Below are positions 40,534-50,728 of a stretch of 64,000 nucleotides of DNA, one piece after another (position 1 is the first letter of the stretch; every line of letters begins with the position of its first letter). The notes under the pieces are model-generated. The model worked only from the letters and a program-made list of their open reading frames with translations. It ran no database searches and was not told where the DNA came from. The DNA comes from Hyphomicrobiales bacterium (lineage in GTDB: Bacteria > Pseudomonadota > Alphaproteobacteria > Rhizobiales > Rhizobiaceae): positions 1 through 64,000 of the forward strand of contig UCNG01000008.1 of the NCBI GenBank assembly GCA_900473915.1, read 5' to 3'. A program made the position numbers and the translations under genes.

Positions 40534-41088
40534 ATGAACCTATCGGTGAAGGCTTCCATATTTACATTAGCATTCCTTGTTTCAGCAAATGCTTATGCAT
40601 CATCGGCAATCGTCACCTCGACAGTTAATCTGCGCACCGGCCCCGGCACCCAGTATGGAACCATCGGGGCGATCCCCAATGGCGTTGGAGTTACAGTCGC
40701 GGGCTGCACCAGCGGCTATGGCTGGTGTCAGGTGACTTACGGCGGCATGACCGGCTGGGCGGCATCGAGCTATATCGCCATTCAGACGGGCAACGGCTAC
40801 ACGACAAACGACAATTTCGGCTCCACTGCCGCCGCTGTCGGCATACCGCTGATCGCGGGCATGGCCATCGGCGCGGCGGTCGCCAATAGCGGACCCCGCT
40901 ATTACGACCCTTACTATCGCGGCGGCTGGGGTCGCGGCCCAACCATCGTCAATGGCTGCGTTGGCCGCAATTGCCAGTCGAACTGGGGCCCGCCGCGCCC
41001 GCATTGGGTAGACCGTCCGGGCTGGAACGATCATCCGGGCTATCATCACGATTTCGGGCCGGGCCCGCGCCGTTTCGGCAGGCGGTAA
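40534..41088 (+). CDS. Secreted bacterial SH3-domain protein
   Basis: A 184-residue exported protein. The signal peptide ends near AYASS; a bacterial SH3b domain follows (IVTSTVNLRTGPGTQYGTIG...YGWCQVTYGGMTGW). A Gly/Ala-rich hydrophobic stretch (AVGIPLIAGMAIGAAVAN) comes next, then a Gly/Pro/His/Trp/Arg-rich tail. SH3b domains bind peptidoglycan. AGAGGAACG precedes the ATG. The upstream 220 bases are AT-rich and likely hold the promoter. Confidence 0.85.
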   Translation: MNLSVKASIFTLAFLVSANAYASSAIVTSTVNLRTGPGTQYGTIGAIPNGVGVTVAGCTSGYGWCQVTYGGMTGWAASSYIAIQTGNGYTTNDNFGSTAAAVGIPLIAGMAIGAAVANSGPRYYDPYYRGGWGRGPTIVNGCVGRNCQSNWGPPRPHWVDRPGWNDHPGYHHDFGPGPRRFGRR

Positions 41089-41138
41089 AAAGGCCCGCTC
41101 CTGACAGCCTTCTGTCAGGAGCATCGCCGGATATGTTG

Positions 41139-41172
41139 AGGGCGCGAAGGATTTCACCTTCGCGCCCTTTTC
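41139..41172 (+). terminator. Terminator of the SH3 gene
   Basis: A twelve-base perfect stem (41139-41150 with 41157-41168) and 6-base loop lead into TTTTC. A second hairpin (GCTCCTGACAG with CTGTCAGGAGC, 41097-41122) lies just before it. Confidence 0.85.
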
Positions 41173-41201
41173 ATTTGGGCGTTGAAATTCCATATTGGAG
41201 G

Positions 41202-41240
41202 CATGACGCGGAAAGTGGAAACCGGTTCCGCTTAGACATG
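41202..41240 (+). repeat. Dispersed palindrome, family A, copy 4
   Basis: The element runs CATGACGCGGAAAGTGGAAA to CTTAGACATG with the shared core GTGGAAACCGGTT. It ends 18 bases before the uvrB start, and so covers the region where the ribosome site and leader should be. Confidence 0.7.
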
Positions 41241-41258
41241 CGGTAACATTATAGGGTC

Positions 41259-44189
<2,931 letters not shown>

Positions 44190-44221
44190 AGTCTAGTATG
44201 CGAAGGATTTATTGCAACCTC

Positions 44222-44398
44222 TCACTGTGATTTCAACAAACCTTTATTTTGAAGAGATTTTTTAATCTGCTCATATCGCTTTTGTGCTGCGTCATCATTC
44301 ATTTTTGAATTTTGATTAGGGTGCTTCGGTAAACTAGCCGAATGTACAGAGCCTCCTATCGGCAGCAAAAAATTCATTTGCCTCTCGTTTCGAGCCAC
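44222..44398 (-). CDS. Small ORF coupled to the anti-phage deaminase
   Basis: A 58-residue frame starting GTG at 44398, whose first base is the last base of the deaminase stop TAG. Its ribosome site, AAGGAGGTAAGG, is excellent and lies inside the deaminase's last codons, so translation is coupled. The product starts MARNERQMNFLLPIGGSVHS and ends in a Lys/Gln-rich stretch (AAQKRYEQIKKSLQNKGLL) that should be helical. No family recognised. Internal ATGs at codons 8 and 33 are alternatives. Base composition is AT-rich like the deaminase gene, so the two probably arrived together. It is convergent with uvrB. Confidence 0.6.
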   Translation of the reverse strand: MARNERQMNFLLPIGGSVHSASLPKHPNQNSKMNDDAAQKRYEQIKKSLQNKGLLKSQ

Positions 44399-45903
44399 TA
44401 CCTTACCTCCTTCTCAAACACCGACAGCAGAACGAACTGTTCACGTGATACTAATGAGTCTAACGGCGGTGACGCCAAAGGACGCGCCTCTTTAGGAGCA
44501 TTCTTCTTTATCTTACCTGATTCTTTACGTTCAAGCTTTGATCCATAAACCCGGGAGAAACTTGATGGCGAAATCCCCTCATACTGTAGAAACGAAACCT
44601 TTCCCATTTCTTGCGGATTAGTGGTGATAGAATCAGAATGCAAGGTAAGAGCCAAACTCTTGGGATAAGGCTCTATATAGACGACAGACTGTATCCCGGA
44701 AGCGACAATATGACGAGCACAACTATGACAAGGAAACGTTGTCGTGAAAAGCTTGGAACCGATGATGCCGACTTTTCCTTGCCTTGCTACCGAAATGATC
44801 GCCTCCATCTCAGCATGAACCGCTCTTGAAAATTCGATCAGGTTCTTAACGTCAGTTTTCTTTAAATCGTCTTTAATTCGGCCATTCCCGCCGGGGGCAA
44901 GCTTCACTTCTATTTGATCGAACAATTTCTCTTTATAATGATCGTTCCAGCATTGGCATGCTTGCCATTTGTGGCAGCGATGATCGCCACTTCCATCATC
45001 AGCTCTATAAGCTCCACCACCAAACTTGGGCACATCATTCGCTCCCTGGCCAATGATTTCCCCTGCTTCTGATACGATAACAGCCCCCACTTGCCGTGAG
45101 AGGCACGCCGAATTTAGGGAAACCCCAGAAGCAGCCTGCATAGCGTATTCTTCGCGCGTCGGAGTTTGCACTCCGATACCAAAAACCAAGTTCAAGAACC
45201 GCCCCACAGATCCTTCAATTCGATCCACGTTATCGTCATCGTTTCGAAAGAAAATATCCGCATAATTCATCGTCTTTCGAACAGACTGACCCGAATTAGA
45301 ACCTTCGTCATAGTCAGCATCTTTAATTTTAGCCAAATAAGCAGAGCTCGATATTTGCTTCTCTAGCCGTGCTATCCTTTTATGCTCCGGAGAAAAAACC
45401 CCCACCAGCCAAAACAAATCTCCGTATACCTTTCGAAGTATAGAAACTTCCTCTGGATTTTTTAGCGAATCTATAATTGTACAGAATCTACGATCTTCTC
45501 CATTCTCCGAATTTTTTCGAGAACTATTTATTTTATCTATACTGAAAACAGCCAAAACATTATTCGAGTGTTTTTCTCGGAGTTTATTTCCCAAGCTTTG
45601 AAGCCGCTCAACACGATCAGAGGCTTTAGAATCGATCGCATGCTCACCGATACTTTGCGCTCGCTCATTAATAATATCACTAACTTTAATGATATCCGCT
45701 TGATAGCCAAAATTCTCTTCGATCTTCTGCTTTAGAATTTTCGCTACAGTCGTAGCTCCAGAGCCAATCGGGGCAACAATGCCGAAAACCAACTCTTGGG
45801 TGAAGCGTAATTCAGCCGGCGCCACCTCTTCACCGCCCTGCGCCTCGACCTCATTATTTTCGCTGGACACGCTATCAGCGTGCGTTATTAATTTCGCTCC
45901 CAC
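44398..45903 (-). CDS. Anti-phage dCTP deaminase (AvcD/DCD type)
   Basis: A 501-residue two-domain protein. The N-terminal half (residues ~35-240) is a P-loop nucleotide-kinase-like domain, ELVFGIVAPIGSGATTV at about 37-53, where Ala replaces the Walker A lysine. The C-terminal half is a cytidine/dCMP-deaminase domain: HAE at 363-365, PCHSC at 391-395, plus an extra Cys/His cluster HRCHKWQACQC near 308-318. This architecture is that of phage-defence enzymes that deaminate dCTP/dCMP and starve phage replication. Start GTG at 45903 has a strong GAGGGGG site; a GTG 18 codons upstream has none. AT-rich composition against a GC-rich background indicates transfer. Confidence 0.88.
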   Translation of the reverse strand: MGAKLITHADSVSSENNEVEAQGGEEVAPAELRFTQELVFGIVAPIGSGATTVAKILKQKIEENFGYQADIIKVSDIINERAQSIGEHAIDSKASDRVERLQSLGNKLREKHSNNVLAVFSIDKINSSRKNSENGEDRRFCTIIDSLKNPEEVSILRKVYGDLFWLVGVFSPEHKRIARLEKQISSSAYLAKIKDADYDEGSNSGQSVRKTMNYADIFFRNDDDNVDRIEGSVGRFLNLVFGIGVQTPTREEYAMQAASGVSLNSACLSRQVGAVIVSEAGEIIGQGANDVPKFGGGAYRADDGSGDHRCHKWQACQCWNDHYKEKLFDQIEVKLAPGGNGRIKDDLKKTDVKNLIEFSRAVHAEMEAIISVARQGKVGIIGSKLFTTTFPCHSCARHIVASGIQSVVYIEPYPKSLALTLHSDSITTNPQEMGKVSFLQYEGISPSSFSRVYGSKLERKESGKIKKNAPKEARPLASPPLDSLVSREQFVLLSVFEKEVR

Positions 45904-45986
45904 TTTATCCCCCTCGAAGAATCGCAGCTGCTTCTGGCAGTATAAATCACCATGCACTATGCAAAATCAGCTGCAAAATTTATTTT

Positions 45987-46033
45987 ACATTTCGGCTCTT
46001 ACAACCTTTGCGTGACAGCACGAGCCGAAATGT
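45987..46033. promoter_or_regulatory. 12-bp perfect inverted repeat upstream of the deaminase
   Basis: ACATTTCGGCTC (45987-45998) and GAGCCGAAATGT (46022-46033) are perfectly complementary with a 23-base loop, 84 bases before the deaminase start. As RNA it makes a strong hairpin. AvcD in Vibrio is inhibited by a small RNA (AvcI) encoded just upstream of avcD, so this may be the equivalent RNA element. An operator dyad or promoter-distal terminator are alternatives; no T-run follows on the minus strand. Confidence 0.45.
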
Positions 46034-46087
46034 CCAATTCGATTCCTATAAACGCATACCAAAAAGTTCATATCATTAAATGGGCCT

Positions 46088-46543
46088 TCACCGGCACTGC
46101 CCGCCGTTCATGATTCGATAGCCTGCACGGTCGGCTTCGCAACGGTTGGGGAAAGTACGCCTGTCATTGCCGCGTCGCGCGCAAACCGGCATATATTCGC
46201 GGGTGCAAGCGCCTGCGCCCGGTCTGCCGGGCCTGTTGCCCTGATGCGGCGGGCGTACCGGACCGACACTCGGTCCGCCCCAGCCGGAGCCAGGCCGCGA
46301 CGAGCATTCACCGCTTGAAACGACCCGGTAACCCTCTGCCCTCGCCTGGCATGAATTGCCGAAGGTCTTGCGCGAAGAGCCCCGCGTAGCGCAGACAGGC
46401 GCGTAGATCATCGGGCACATTTGCGGCTGCGACGGTCCGGGCCTCAGCGGTGGACGATGATCCACCCCGCCTTCCGCAACGCAACCGGCAAGAAGCAGCG
46501 CGCCCGCAAGCACGGCCAATTGTTTAAAACGATGAAATTGCAT
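46088..46543 (-). CDS. Lipoprotein with two Kazal-type inhibitor domains
   Basis: A 151-residue lipoprotein. A signal peptide with lipobox LLAGC (Cys21) is followed by two Kazal-like repeats: cysteines 43, 51, 65, 80 and 113, 121, 135, 150, with matching CPMIYAPVCATRG and CTREYMPVCARRG starts, linked by a Gly/Pro/Arg-rich stretch. Kazal domains inhibit serine proteases; each repeat here has four cysteines, a reduced form seen in bacteria. The ATG at 46543 has GGAGAGGAAA directly upstream and is preferred to an ATG four codons earlier. Confidence 0.87.
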   Translation of the reverse strand: MQFHRFKQLAVLAGALLLAGCVAEGGVDHRPPLRPGPSQPQMCPMIYAPVCATRGSSRKTFGNSCQARAEGYRVVSSGECSSRPGSGWGGPSVGPVRPPHQGNRPGRPGAGACTREYMPVCARRGNDRRTFPNRCEADRAGYRIMNGGQCR

Positions 46544-46569
46544 TTTCCTCTCCATTTGTCCCGAAACTT

Positions 46570-46767
46570 AGGGCCTGAATCAAAAAGCGGCAGGCCGAGG
46601 CGAAAACGGCGATTTCCGAGTACCGGAGCGCAGTGTGCTTCCAAGCATAGTCCCGAAAAGTTGCAGACTTTTCGGATAAGACTATGCGTCTGAGAAAGCT
46701 ACATGAGCACCGGAACGCAGAAAATTGCCATTTACAGACCGGCATGGCGACTTTTGGAACAGGCTCT
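46570..46767. repeat. 198-bp repeat, long form, copy 2 (family B)
   Basis: Same length, orientation and internal organisation as the element at 39686, with differences at about six positions (for example AAAACGGCGATTTCC for AAAATGGCGATTTTC). The 5' terminal repeat is AGGGCCTG here. Confidence 0.85.
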
Positions 46768-46889
46768 TTAAATGGCGCAGCCTTCAATAAGGGCAAGTCC
46801 TTTCGCAAAAGTGCAAAACCTCGCGCACCATATCGACAACCCGCCCATATAGGTTACCTTGGCCGAAGTTGAGGGGCGGAACAGGCAGC

Positions 46890-47789
46890 ATGAATCGTTA
46901 CAGGCACAGCATAGCGGTTATCCTTGTTTCGCAGCTTTTCAGCCTGCCTTTCGGCGTCGCGGCATCCTATGCGGCGAGCGAACCCACCCCGCCGGTCTAT
47001 GCGCCACCCTTGCCGCCGGAGAAAAAGACGCCGACCGTCGGGCGCATCTGCCAGCTTATTGGCGCCAATGCCGATGCGCACGGCATTCCGCGTGATTTCT
47101 TCGCCCGATTGATCTGGAAGGAAAGCCGGTTCGACCACAAGGCGGTGAGCCCGGTCGGGGCCGAAGGCATTGCGCAATTCATGCCCTACACCGCGAAGGA
47201 ACGCGGGCTGGCCGATCCCTTCGATATCGAGCAGGCCATTCCCGCCTCGGCGAGTTTCCTGCGCGACCTGAAAGGCGCTTTCGGCAATTGGGGCCTTGCA
47301 GCCGCCGCCTATAATGCAGGCGCGGGGCGCGTTTCCAGCTGGATGCGGTCGGGCGGTTTTCTGCCGCTTGAGACCGAAAATTATGTACTGGATATTACTG
47401 GCGCGCCTGCCGACGACTTCGCGGCTGGCAAGGAGATCGTGAACCGTCCGCTCGATCCCAAGCTCGCCTTTGATGATGCCTGCAAGCGCCTGCCGATCAT
47501 CCGCAGCGCCACCATTCCGATGTCGCGCGTCAAGCCGAAGCCTTGGGGCATACAGGTTGCGGGCAATTTCCGCCGCAGCGCTGCCGTCAATCAATGGGCG
47601 CGCCTGCGCAGGCAATTCAGCGCCGTGCTTGCAGGCCATGATCCCGTCGTCAGCCGGATACGCACGCCAATGGGACGCCGCGGCATCTATGCGGTGCGCA
47701 TCGGCGCCGACAGCCGCGGAGAGGCCGACGGCATCTGTGCGAAGCTGCGCGCAGCAGGCGGCGCATGCATAGTTTTACGCAACCGGTGA
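46890..47789 (+). CDS. Lytic transglycosylase (SLT) with SPOR-like tail
   Basis: A 299-residue periplasmic peptidoglycan lytic transglycosylase. After a signal peptide (cleavage near SYAA) comes a Pro-rich segment and the SLT domain: catalytic Glu in LIWKESRFDHKAVSPVGAEGIAQFMP and AAAAYNAGAGRVSSW. The C-terminal ~70 residues (RIRTPMGRRGIYAVRIGADS...LRAAGGACIVLR) resemble a SPOR glycan-binding domain. The ATG at 46890 is chosen as it begins the signal peptide. Confidence 0.9.
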   Translation: MNRYRHSIAVILVSQLFSLPFGVAASYAASEPTPPVYAPPLPPEKKTPTVGRICQLIGANADAHGIPRDFFARLIWKESRFDHKAVSPVGAEGIAQFMPYTAKERGLADPFDIEQAIPASASFLRDLKGAFGNWGLAAAAYNAGAGRVSSWMRSGGFLPLETENYVLDITGAPADDFAAGKEIVNRPLDPKLAFDDACKRLPIIRSATIPMSRVKPKPWGIQVAGNFRRSAAVNQWARLRRQFSAVLAGHDPVVSRIRTPMGRRGIYAVRIGADSRGEADGICAKLRAAGGACIVLRNR

Positions 47790-47921
47790 GAAAAACACGG
47801 TCAGTACCTGCTAAAACAGCGATATATTAGGGATAGCCTGTTCTGTTTTGGGATTGAGGTGATGATTTTCTTGAAACAATCGTAAAAAAATTGAACGATA
47901 CCGGTTCGAAGATAACCAATC

Positions 47922-48038
47922 ATGTCGATCCCAAAGAATTTGCTTGCCAAATACCGCTTCATAGATCAGTCTCCATCTGTTCGGGCATTTAGCGAACAAA
48001 TGGAAGACTGGAAGAACGGCGTGCCGGGGCCGCTATAA
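47922..48038 (+). CDS. Possible 38-residue protein
   Basis: In the 406-base gap before the second cold-shock gene, an ATG frame of 38 codons reads MSIPKNLLAKYRFIDQSPSV, then FSEQMEDWKNGVPGPL. The composition is protein-like, but the ribosome site is weak (GAAGATA). No family recognised. It may be a small gene or the remnant of a larger one. The rest of the gap is the csp leader. Confidence 0.35.
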   Translation: MSIPKNLLAKYRFIDQSPSVRAFSEQMEDWKNGVPGPL

Positions 48039-48196
48039 GTTCCGGGTCGAAGGCTCCCCTTCGGCAATGATCGGTTCCTTCCCAATGTCGAGAACTGCCT
48101 GCATAACCCTCTGCCGGGTGTGTGGTGCGCTTGGCAGAATTTGTAATACCACCGTCTCCACAAGAGCGGTGGCGCCAAGGAAAAGGAACGGATCCC

Positions 48197-48412
48197 ATGG
48201 CACAGACCGGACAGGTCAAATTCTTCAATACCGAAAAAGGCTTCGGTTTCATCAAGCCGGACGATGGTGGCGCAGATATCTTCGTACACATCTCCGCAGT
48301 ACAGGCTTCTGGCCTCACTGGCCTCGCAGACAATCAGAAGGTTTCCTACGAGACGGAACCGGATCGTCGCGGCAAGGGCCCGAAGGCCGTGAACATCACC
48401 GTTACCGGCTGA
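48197..48412 (+). CDS. Cold-shock protein, second copy
   Basis: A 71-residue cold-shock domain protein with RNP1 KGFGFIKP and RNP2 DIFVHISAV. It differs from the copy at 21378 (TGQVKFFNTEKG against [24 protein letters not shown] at the end). AAAAGGA lies 10 bases before ATG. A hairpin, CCACCG with CGGTGG (48149-48172), sits just ahead of the ribosome site and could modulate translation. The longer in-frame extension is untranslated leader. Confidence 0.95.
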   Translation: MAQTGQVKFFNTEKGFGFIKPDDGGADIFVHISAVQASGLTGLADNQKVSYETEPDRRGKGPKAVNITVTG

Positions 48413-48438
48413 TCGTTCATAAAAGAACCTACCACTTG

Positions 48439-48462
48439 CCCCGGCTTCTGCCGGGGTTTTTT
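48439..48462 (+). terminator. Terminator of the second csp gene
   Basis: The stem CCCCGGC/GCCGGGG (48439-48445 with 48450-48456) with loop TTCT is followed by six T. Confidence 0.88.
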
Positions 48463-48689
48463 ATTGCCTTTCGGCGCTCGATCCCCTTGGTTGCCAGCAC
48501 GTCTCCAAGCGCGAAATATTACAGATACTGCGCGTATTTTACCGGGAACTGGCCGCTTTCCGCCGCCTTTCACCATTGTTCAGCCTCCATTCATGTCGAA
48601 AGAGTTAATCACTTATTCACAAACGATACGTGCCCCTTTTCGGCCAACGTATCGGAGACATTGCAGTCGAGCTTCTGAAGGAGCGAACA

Positions 48690-49160
48690 ATGAACCGATT
48701 TGCGAAAATAGCCATTATGGCAGCGGCATCCCTCGCGGCAGTTGCCGCGCCGCTTGCAACGGCATCCGCAGATTCCTGGGGTCGCCATGGTTGGGATCGC
48801 GGGGGTTGGAATCGCGGCGGCTGGGACCGTCCTTACTACCGCGAGCGGCATCGCGACCATAGCGACGCTGTCGCCGCCGGTGTGATCGGCCTCGCCGCAG
48901 GCGCCCTCCTTGGCAGCGCACTCAGCCAGCCATCGCAGCCGACCTATGTGCAGCCTGCTCCGGTCTATGCGCCGCCTCCGCCGCCGCCAGCCTATTATCC
49001 GGCTGCCCCGGCGCGTCAGGTAACCTATTACCGCGCAAGCTATGAGCCATGGAGCCGTGGCTGGTATCAGTATTGTTCCGACCGCTACCGGTCATTCAAT
49101 CCGAATACCGGCACCTATCGCGGTTATGACGGGCGCGACCACTTCTGCTCCGCCAACTGA
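48690..49160 (+). CDS. BA14K-family exported protein
   Basis: A 156-residue protein of the family of the Brucella 14-kDa immunoreactive protein. Signal peptide MNRFAKIAIMAAASLAAVAAPLATASA; Arg/Trp/Gly-rich repeats (RGGWNRGGWDR); a membrane-like Gly/Ala segment (AAGVIGLAAGALLGSAL); a Pro-rich run; and the C-terminal BA14K motif YCSDRYRSFNPNTGTYRGYD with paired cysteines. Lectin-like activity was reported for the Brucella protein. GAAGGAG precedes the ATG. Confidence 0.88.
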   Translation: MNRFAKIAIMAAASLAAVAAPLATASADSWGRHGWDRGGWNRGGWDRPYYRERHRDHSDAVAAGVIGLAAGALLGSALSQPSQPTYVQPAPVYAPPPPPPAYYPAAPARQVTYYRASYEPWSRGWYQYCSDRYRSFNPNTGTYRGYDGRDHFCSAN

Positions 49161-49224
49161 AATAGCAGAAAAACAGATAGATAGAGCGGTTCCGTTTTAA
49201 CCGGAACCGCTCAAGGCACTCAGC

Positions 49225-49252
49225 AAAAAGCCGCCCTTCCGGCGGCTTTTTC
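49225..49252. terminator. Bidirectional terminator after BA14K gene
   Basis: AGCCGCC/GGCGGCT (49229-49235 with 49241-49247) is flanked by A and T runs between convergent genes. A separate hairpin GAGCGGTTCCG with CGGAACCGCTC lies at 49183-49211. Confidence 0.8.
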
Positions 49253-49255
49253 TAT

Positions 49256-49912
49256 TCATGCATATCCGATATCGTTCAAAAACGGATTGGAGCGCCGCTC
49301 CTCCCCGAACCGCCCGCCGGGACCATGCCCGCAGATGAAGCCGATATCGTCGCCGAGCGGCAGCAGCTTTTCCTTGATGGAGCGAATCAGCGCCGCATGA
49401 TCGCCGCCCGGCAGGTCGGTGCGCCCGACCGAGCCGTTGAACAGCACGTCACCCACAATCGCGAATCGCGCCTCCGGGTTGAAGAACACGACATGCCCCG
49501 GCGCGTGGCCCGGCGTGTGGAAGACCTCGAATTCGTGACCGGCAACGGAAACCTTGTCGCCCTCGTTCAGCCAGCGGTCCGGCGTCACGTTGCGCACGCC
49601 TTCGGTGAGGCCGTATTTCAGGCCGGTCGTTGCCAGATTGTCGAGCAGGAACTTGTCATCCTTGTGCGGGCCGATGATATCCACGTCCAGCGCTTCCTTG
49701 AGGTCGAGCGCCGCCGCAGCATGATCGATATGGCCATGCGTGATCCAGATTGCCTCGACCTCGACCCCTTGGGATCCAATCGCATCCAGAATGCGGTCGA
49801 GGTCGCCGCCCGGATCGATCACCACGCCCTTCTTGCTCTCGCTATCGAACAGAATGGTGCAATTCTGCTGGAAAGGCGTGACGGGAACGATAATGGCCTG
49901 CAATTGCCCCAT
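49256..49912 (-). CDS. MBL-fold hydrolase, glyoxalase II-like
   Basis: A 218-residue metallo-beta-lactamase-fold enzyme. Metal motif THGHIDH, followed by HTPGHAPGHVVFF, GDVLFNGSVGRTDLPGG and the last His in GHGPGGRFGEERRSNPF. It belongs to the short hydroxyacylglutathione-hydrolase-like group (YcbL type) without the long C-terminal domain of GloB. The ATG at 49912 (MGQLQAII) has GGAG 8 bases upstream. Confidence 0.9.
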   Translation of the reverse strand: MGQLQAIIVPVTPFQQNCTILFDSESKKGVVIDPGGDLDRILDAIGSQGVEVEAIWITHGHIDHAAAALDLKEALDVDIIGPHKDDKFLLDNLATTGLKYGLTEGVRNVTPDRWLNEGDKVSVAGHEFEVFHTPGHAPGHVVFFNPEARFAIVGDVLFNGSVGRTDLPGGDHAALIRSIKEKLLPLGDDIGFICGHGPGGRFGEERRSNPFLNDIGYA

Positions 49913-49985
49913 GGTGTTACTCCACTCAAAATAAACAGCAGCGCTTCTGCCACACAGATAGTGTGCCCGGCCCCTCACGTGAAGC

Positions 49986-50054
49986 TCTAAAGCATTTTCG
50001 AGCCAAAAGTGCGAAGCGCCTTCCAACGATTCAACTTAATCTGGAAATGCTCTA
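49986..50054. repeat. Intergenic palindromic repeat, family C, copy 2
   Basis: The element starts TAAAGCATTTTCGAGCCAAA and ends GGAAATGCTCT, giving near-complementary ends. The first 28 bases match the start of the element at 34010 with few changes. Confidence 0.65.
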
Positions 50055-50161
50055 AATAGAAACGGGCGGCTGGACGCCGCCCGTTTTCCCTCTCCGGAAT
50101 GTCCAGACCGCCCCTCCGAAAACCGCTTCACGGTTTTCGGGTTGCGCCCCGACAGTTCGTC

Positions 50162-50265
50162 TAGAGCGCCGTGCGTCCTTACGGACGCACACAGGTCGCT
50201 CTACCTATTGAATCTAGGCCTCGTGCTTTCCGAAAATCGATTCCGATTTTCGGGCCGATGCTCTA
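50162..50265. repeat. 104-bp palindrome-rich repeat, family D, copy 1
   Basis: It begins TAGAGCGCCGTGCGTCC (paired with GGACGCAC) and ends ATCGATTCCGATTTTCGGGC then CGATGCTCTA. Terminal TAGAG/CTCTA repeats. About 85-90 percent like the copy at 52699. Length is close to the published Bru-RS elements (103-105 bp); that identity is a suggestion from memory. No gene is seen in the 389-base gap 49913-50301. Confidence 0.75.
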
Positions 50266-50301
50266 GCCGGTTGTCCCCACAACCTTACGTTCTGCGATGC
50301 A

Positions 50302-50583
50302 TCAGGCCTTGGCGGCCATCGCGTTCTTGATCAGGCCGACAATGGCCGTGAGTACGATACCGCCAACGCCGCCGCCAGCCAGCTGCCCGACAACGCCGTT
50401 GAGCACGGAATCGAGGCCGCCGCCGGATAGCATCGGGAGCAGCTGACCGAGGATGACACCACCGATGCCGCCCGCCACCGTGTTACCCGTGGTTCCCAGA
50501 CTGATATTCTTGACCGCTCCTGCGATGTTGCCGCCAACGGCACCAGCGACCAGCTGAAGAATGAGAGGTAGTAGAGCTTCCAT
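50302..50583 (-). CDS. Small Gly-rich membrane protein
   Basis: A 93-residue hydrophobic protein made of repeated glycine-rich stretches (LQLVAGAVGGNIAGAV, GNTVAGGIGGVILGQLLPML, GQLAGGGVGGIVLTAIVGLI), which suggest glycine-zipper helices packing in a membrane. No characterised family recognised. The ATG at 50583 has GGGGTGA 7 bases upstream; a GTG nine bases earlier is less likely. Confidence 0.75.
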   Translation of the reverse strand: MEALLPLILQLVAGAVGGNIAGAVKNISLGTTGNTVAGGIGGVILGQLLPMLSGGGLDSVLNGVVGQLAGGGVGGIVLTAIVGLIKNAMAAKA

Positions 50584-50683
50584 AATCGTCACCCCATCTG
50601 AGTTTTAAACCGGAATAGCGCGACTCCGGCAAAAAAATCATGTGCCGAAACTTGGCAATGTCAAACAATAAGCGACGAAAAAA

Positions 50684-50707
50684 CAAAAAAGCGGCCCGAA
50701 GACCGCT
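50684..50707 (-). terminator. ilvE terminator
   Basis: On the minus strand AGCGGTC-TTCG-GGCCGCT (50690-50707, one G-T pair) is followed by TTTTTTGTTTTTT. Confidence 0.85.
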
Positions 50708-50728
50708 CTTTTTCTGTTTAAAACCCAG

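Noticed and set aside
44342-44548. A 68-codon plus-strand frame across the end of the dCTP deaminase
   Set aside because: Weak start and Ser/Arg-rich shadow-like sequence; the minus-strand small ORF with a coupled start explains the same DNA better.
45955-45957. GTG at 45957 as the deaminase start
   Set aside because: No ribosome site there, whereas GTG 45903 has GAGGGGG at good spacing; the additional 18 residues also overlap the structured leader.
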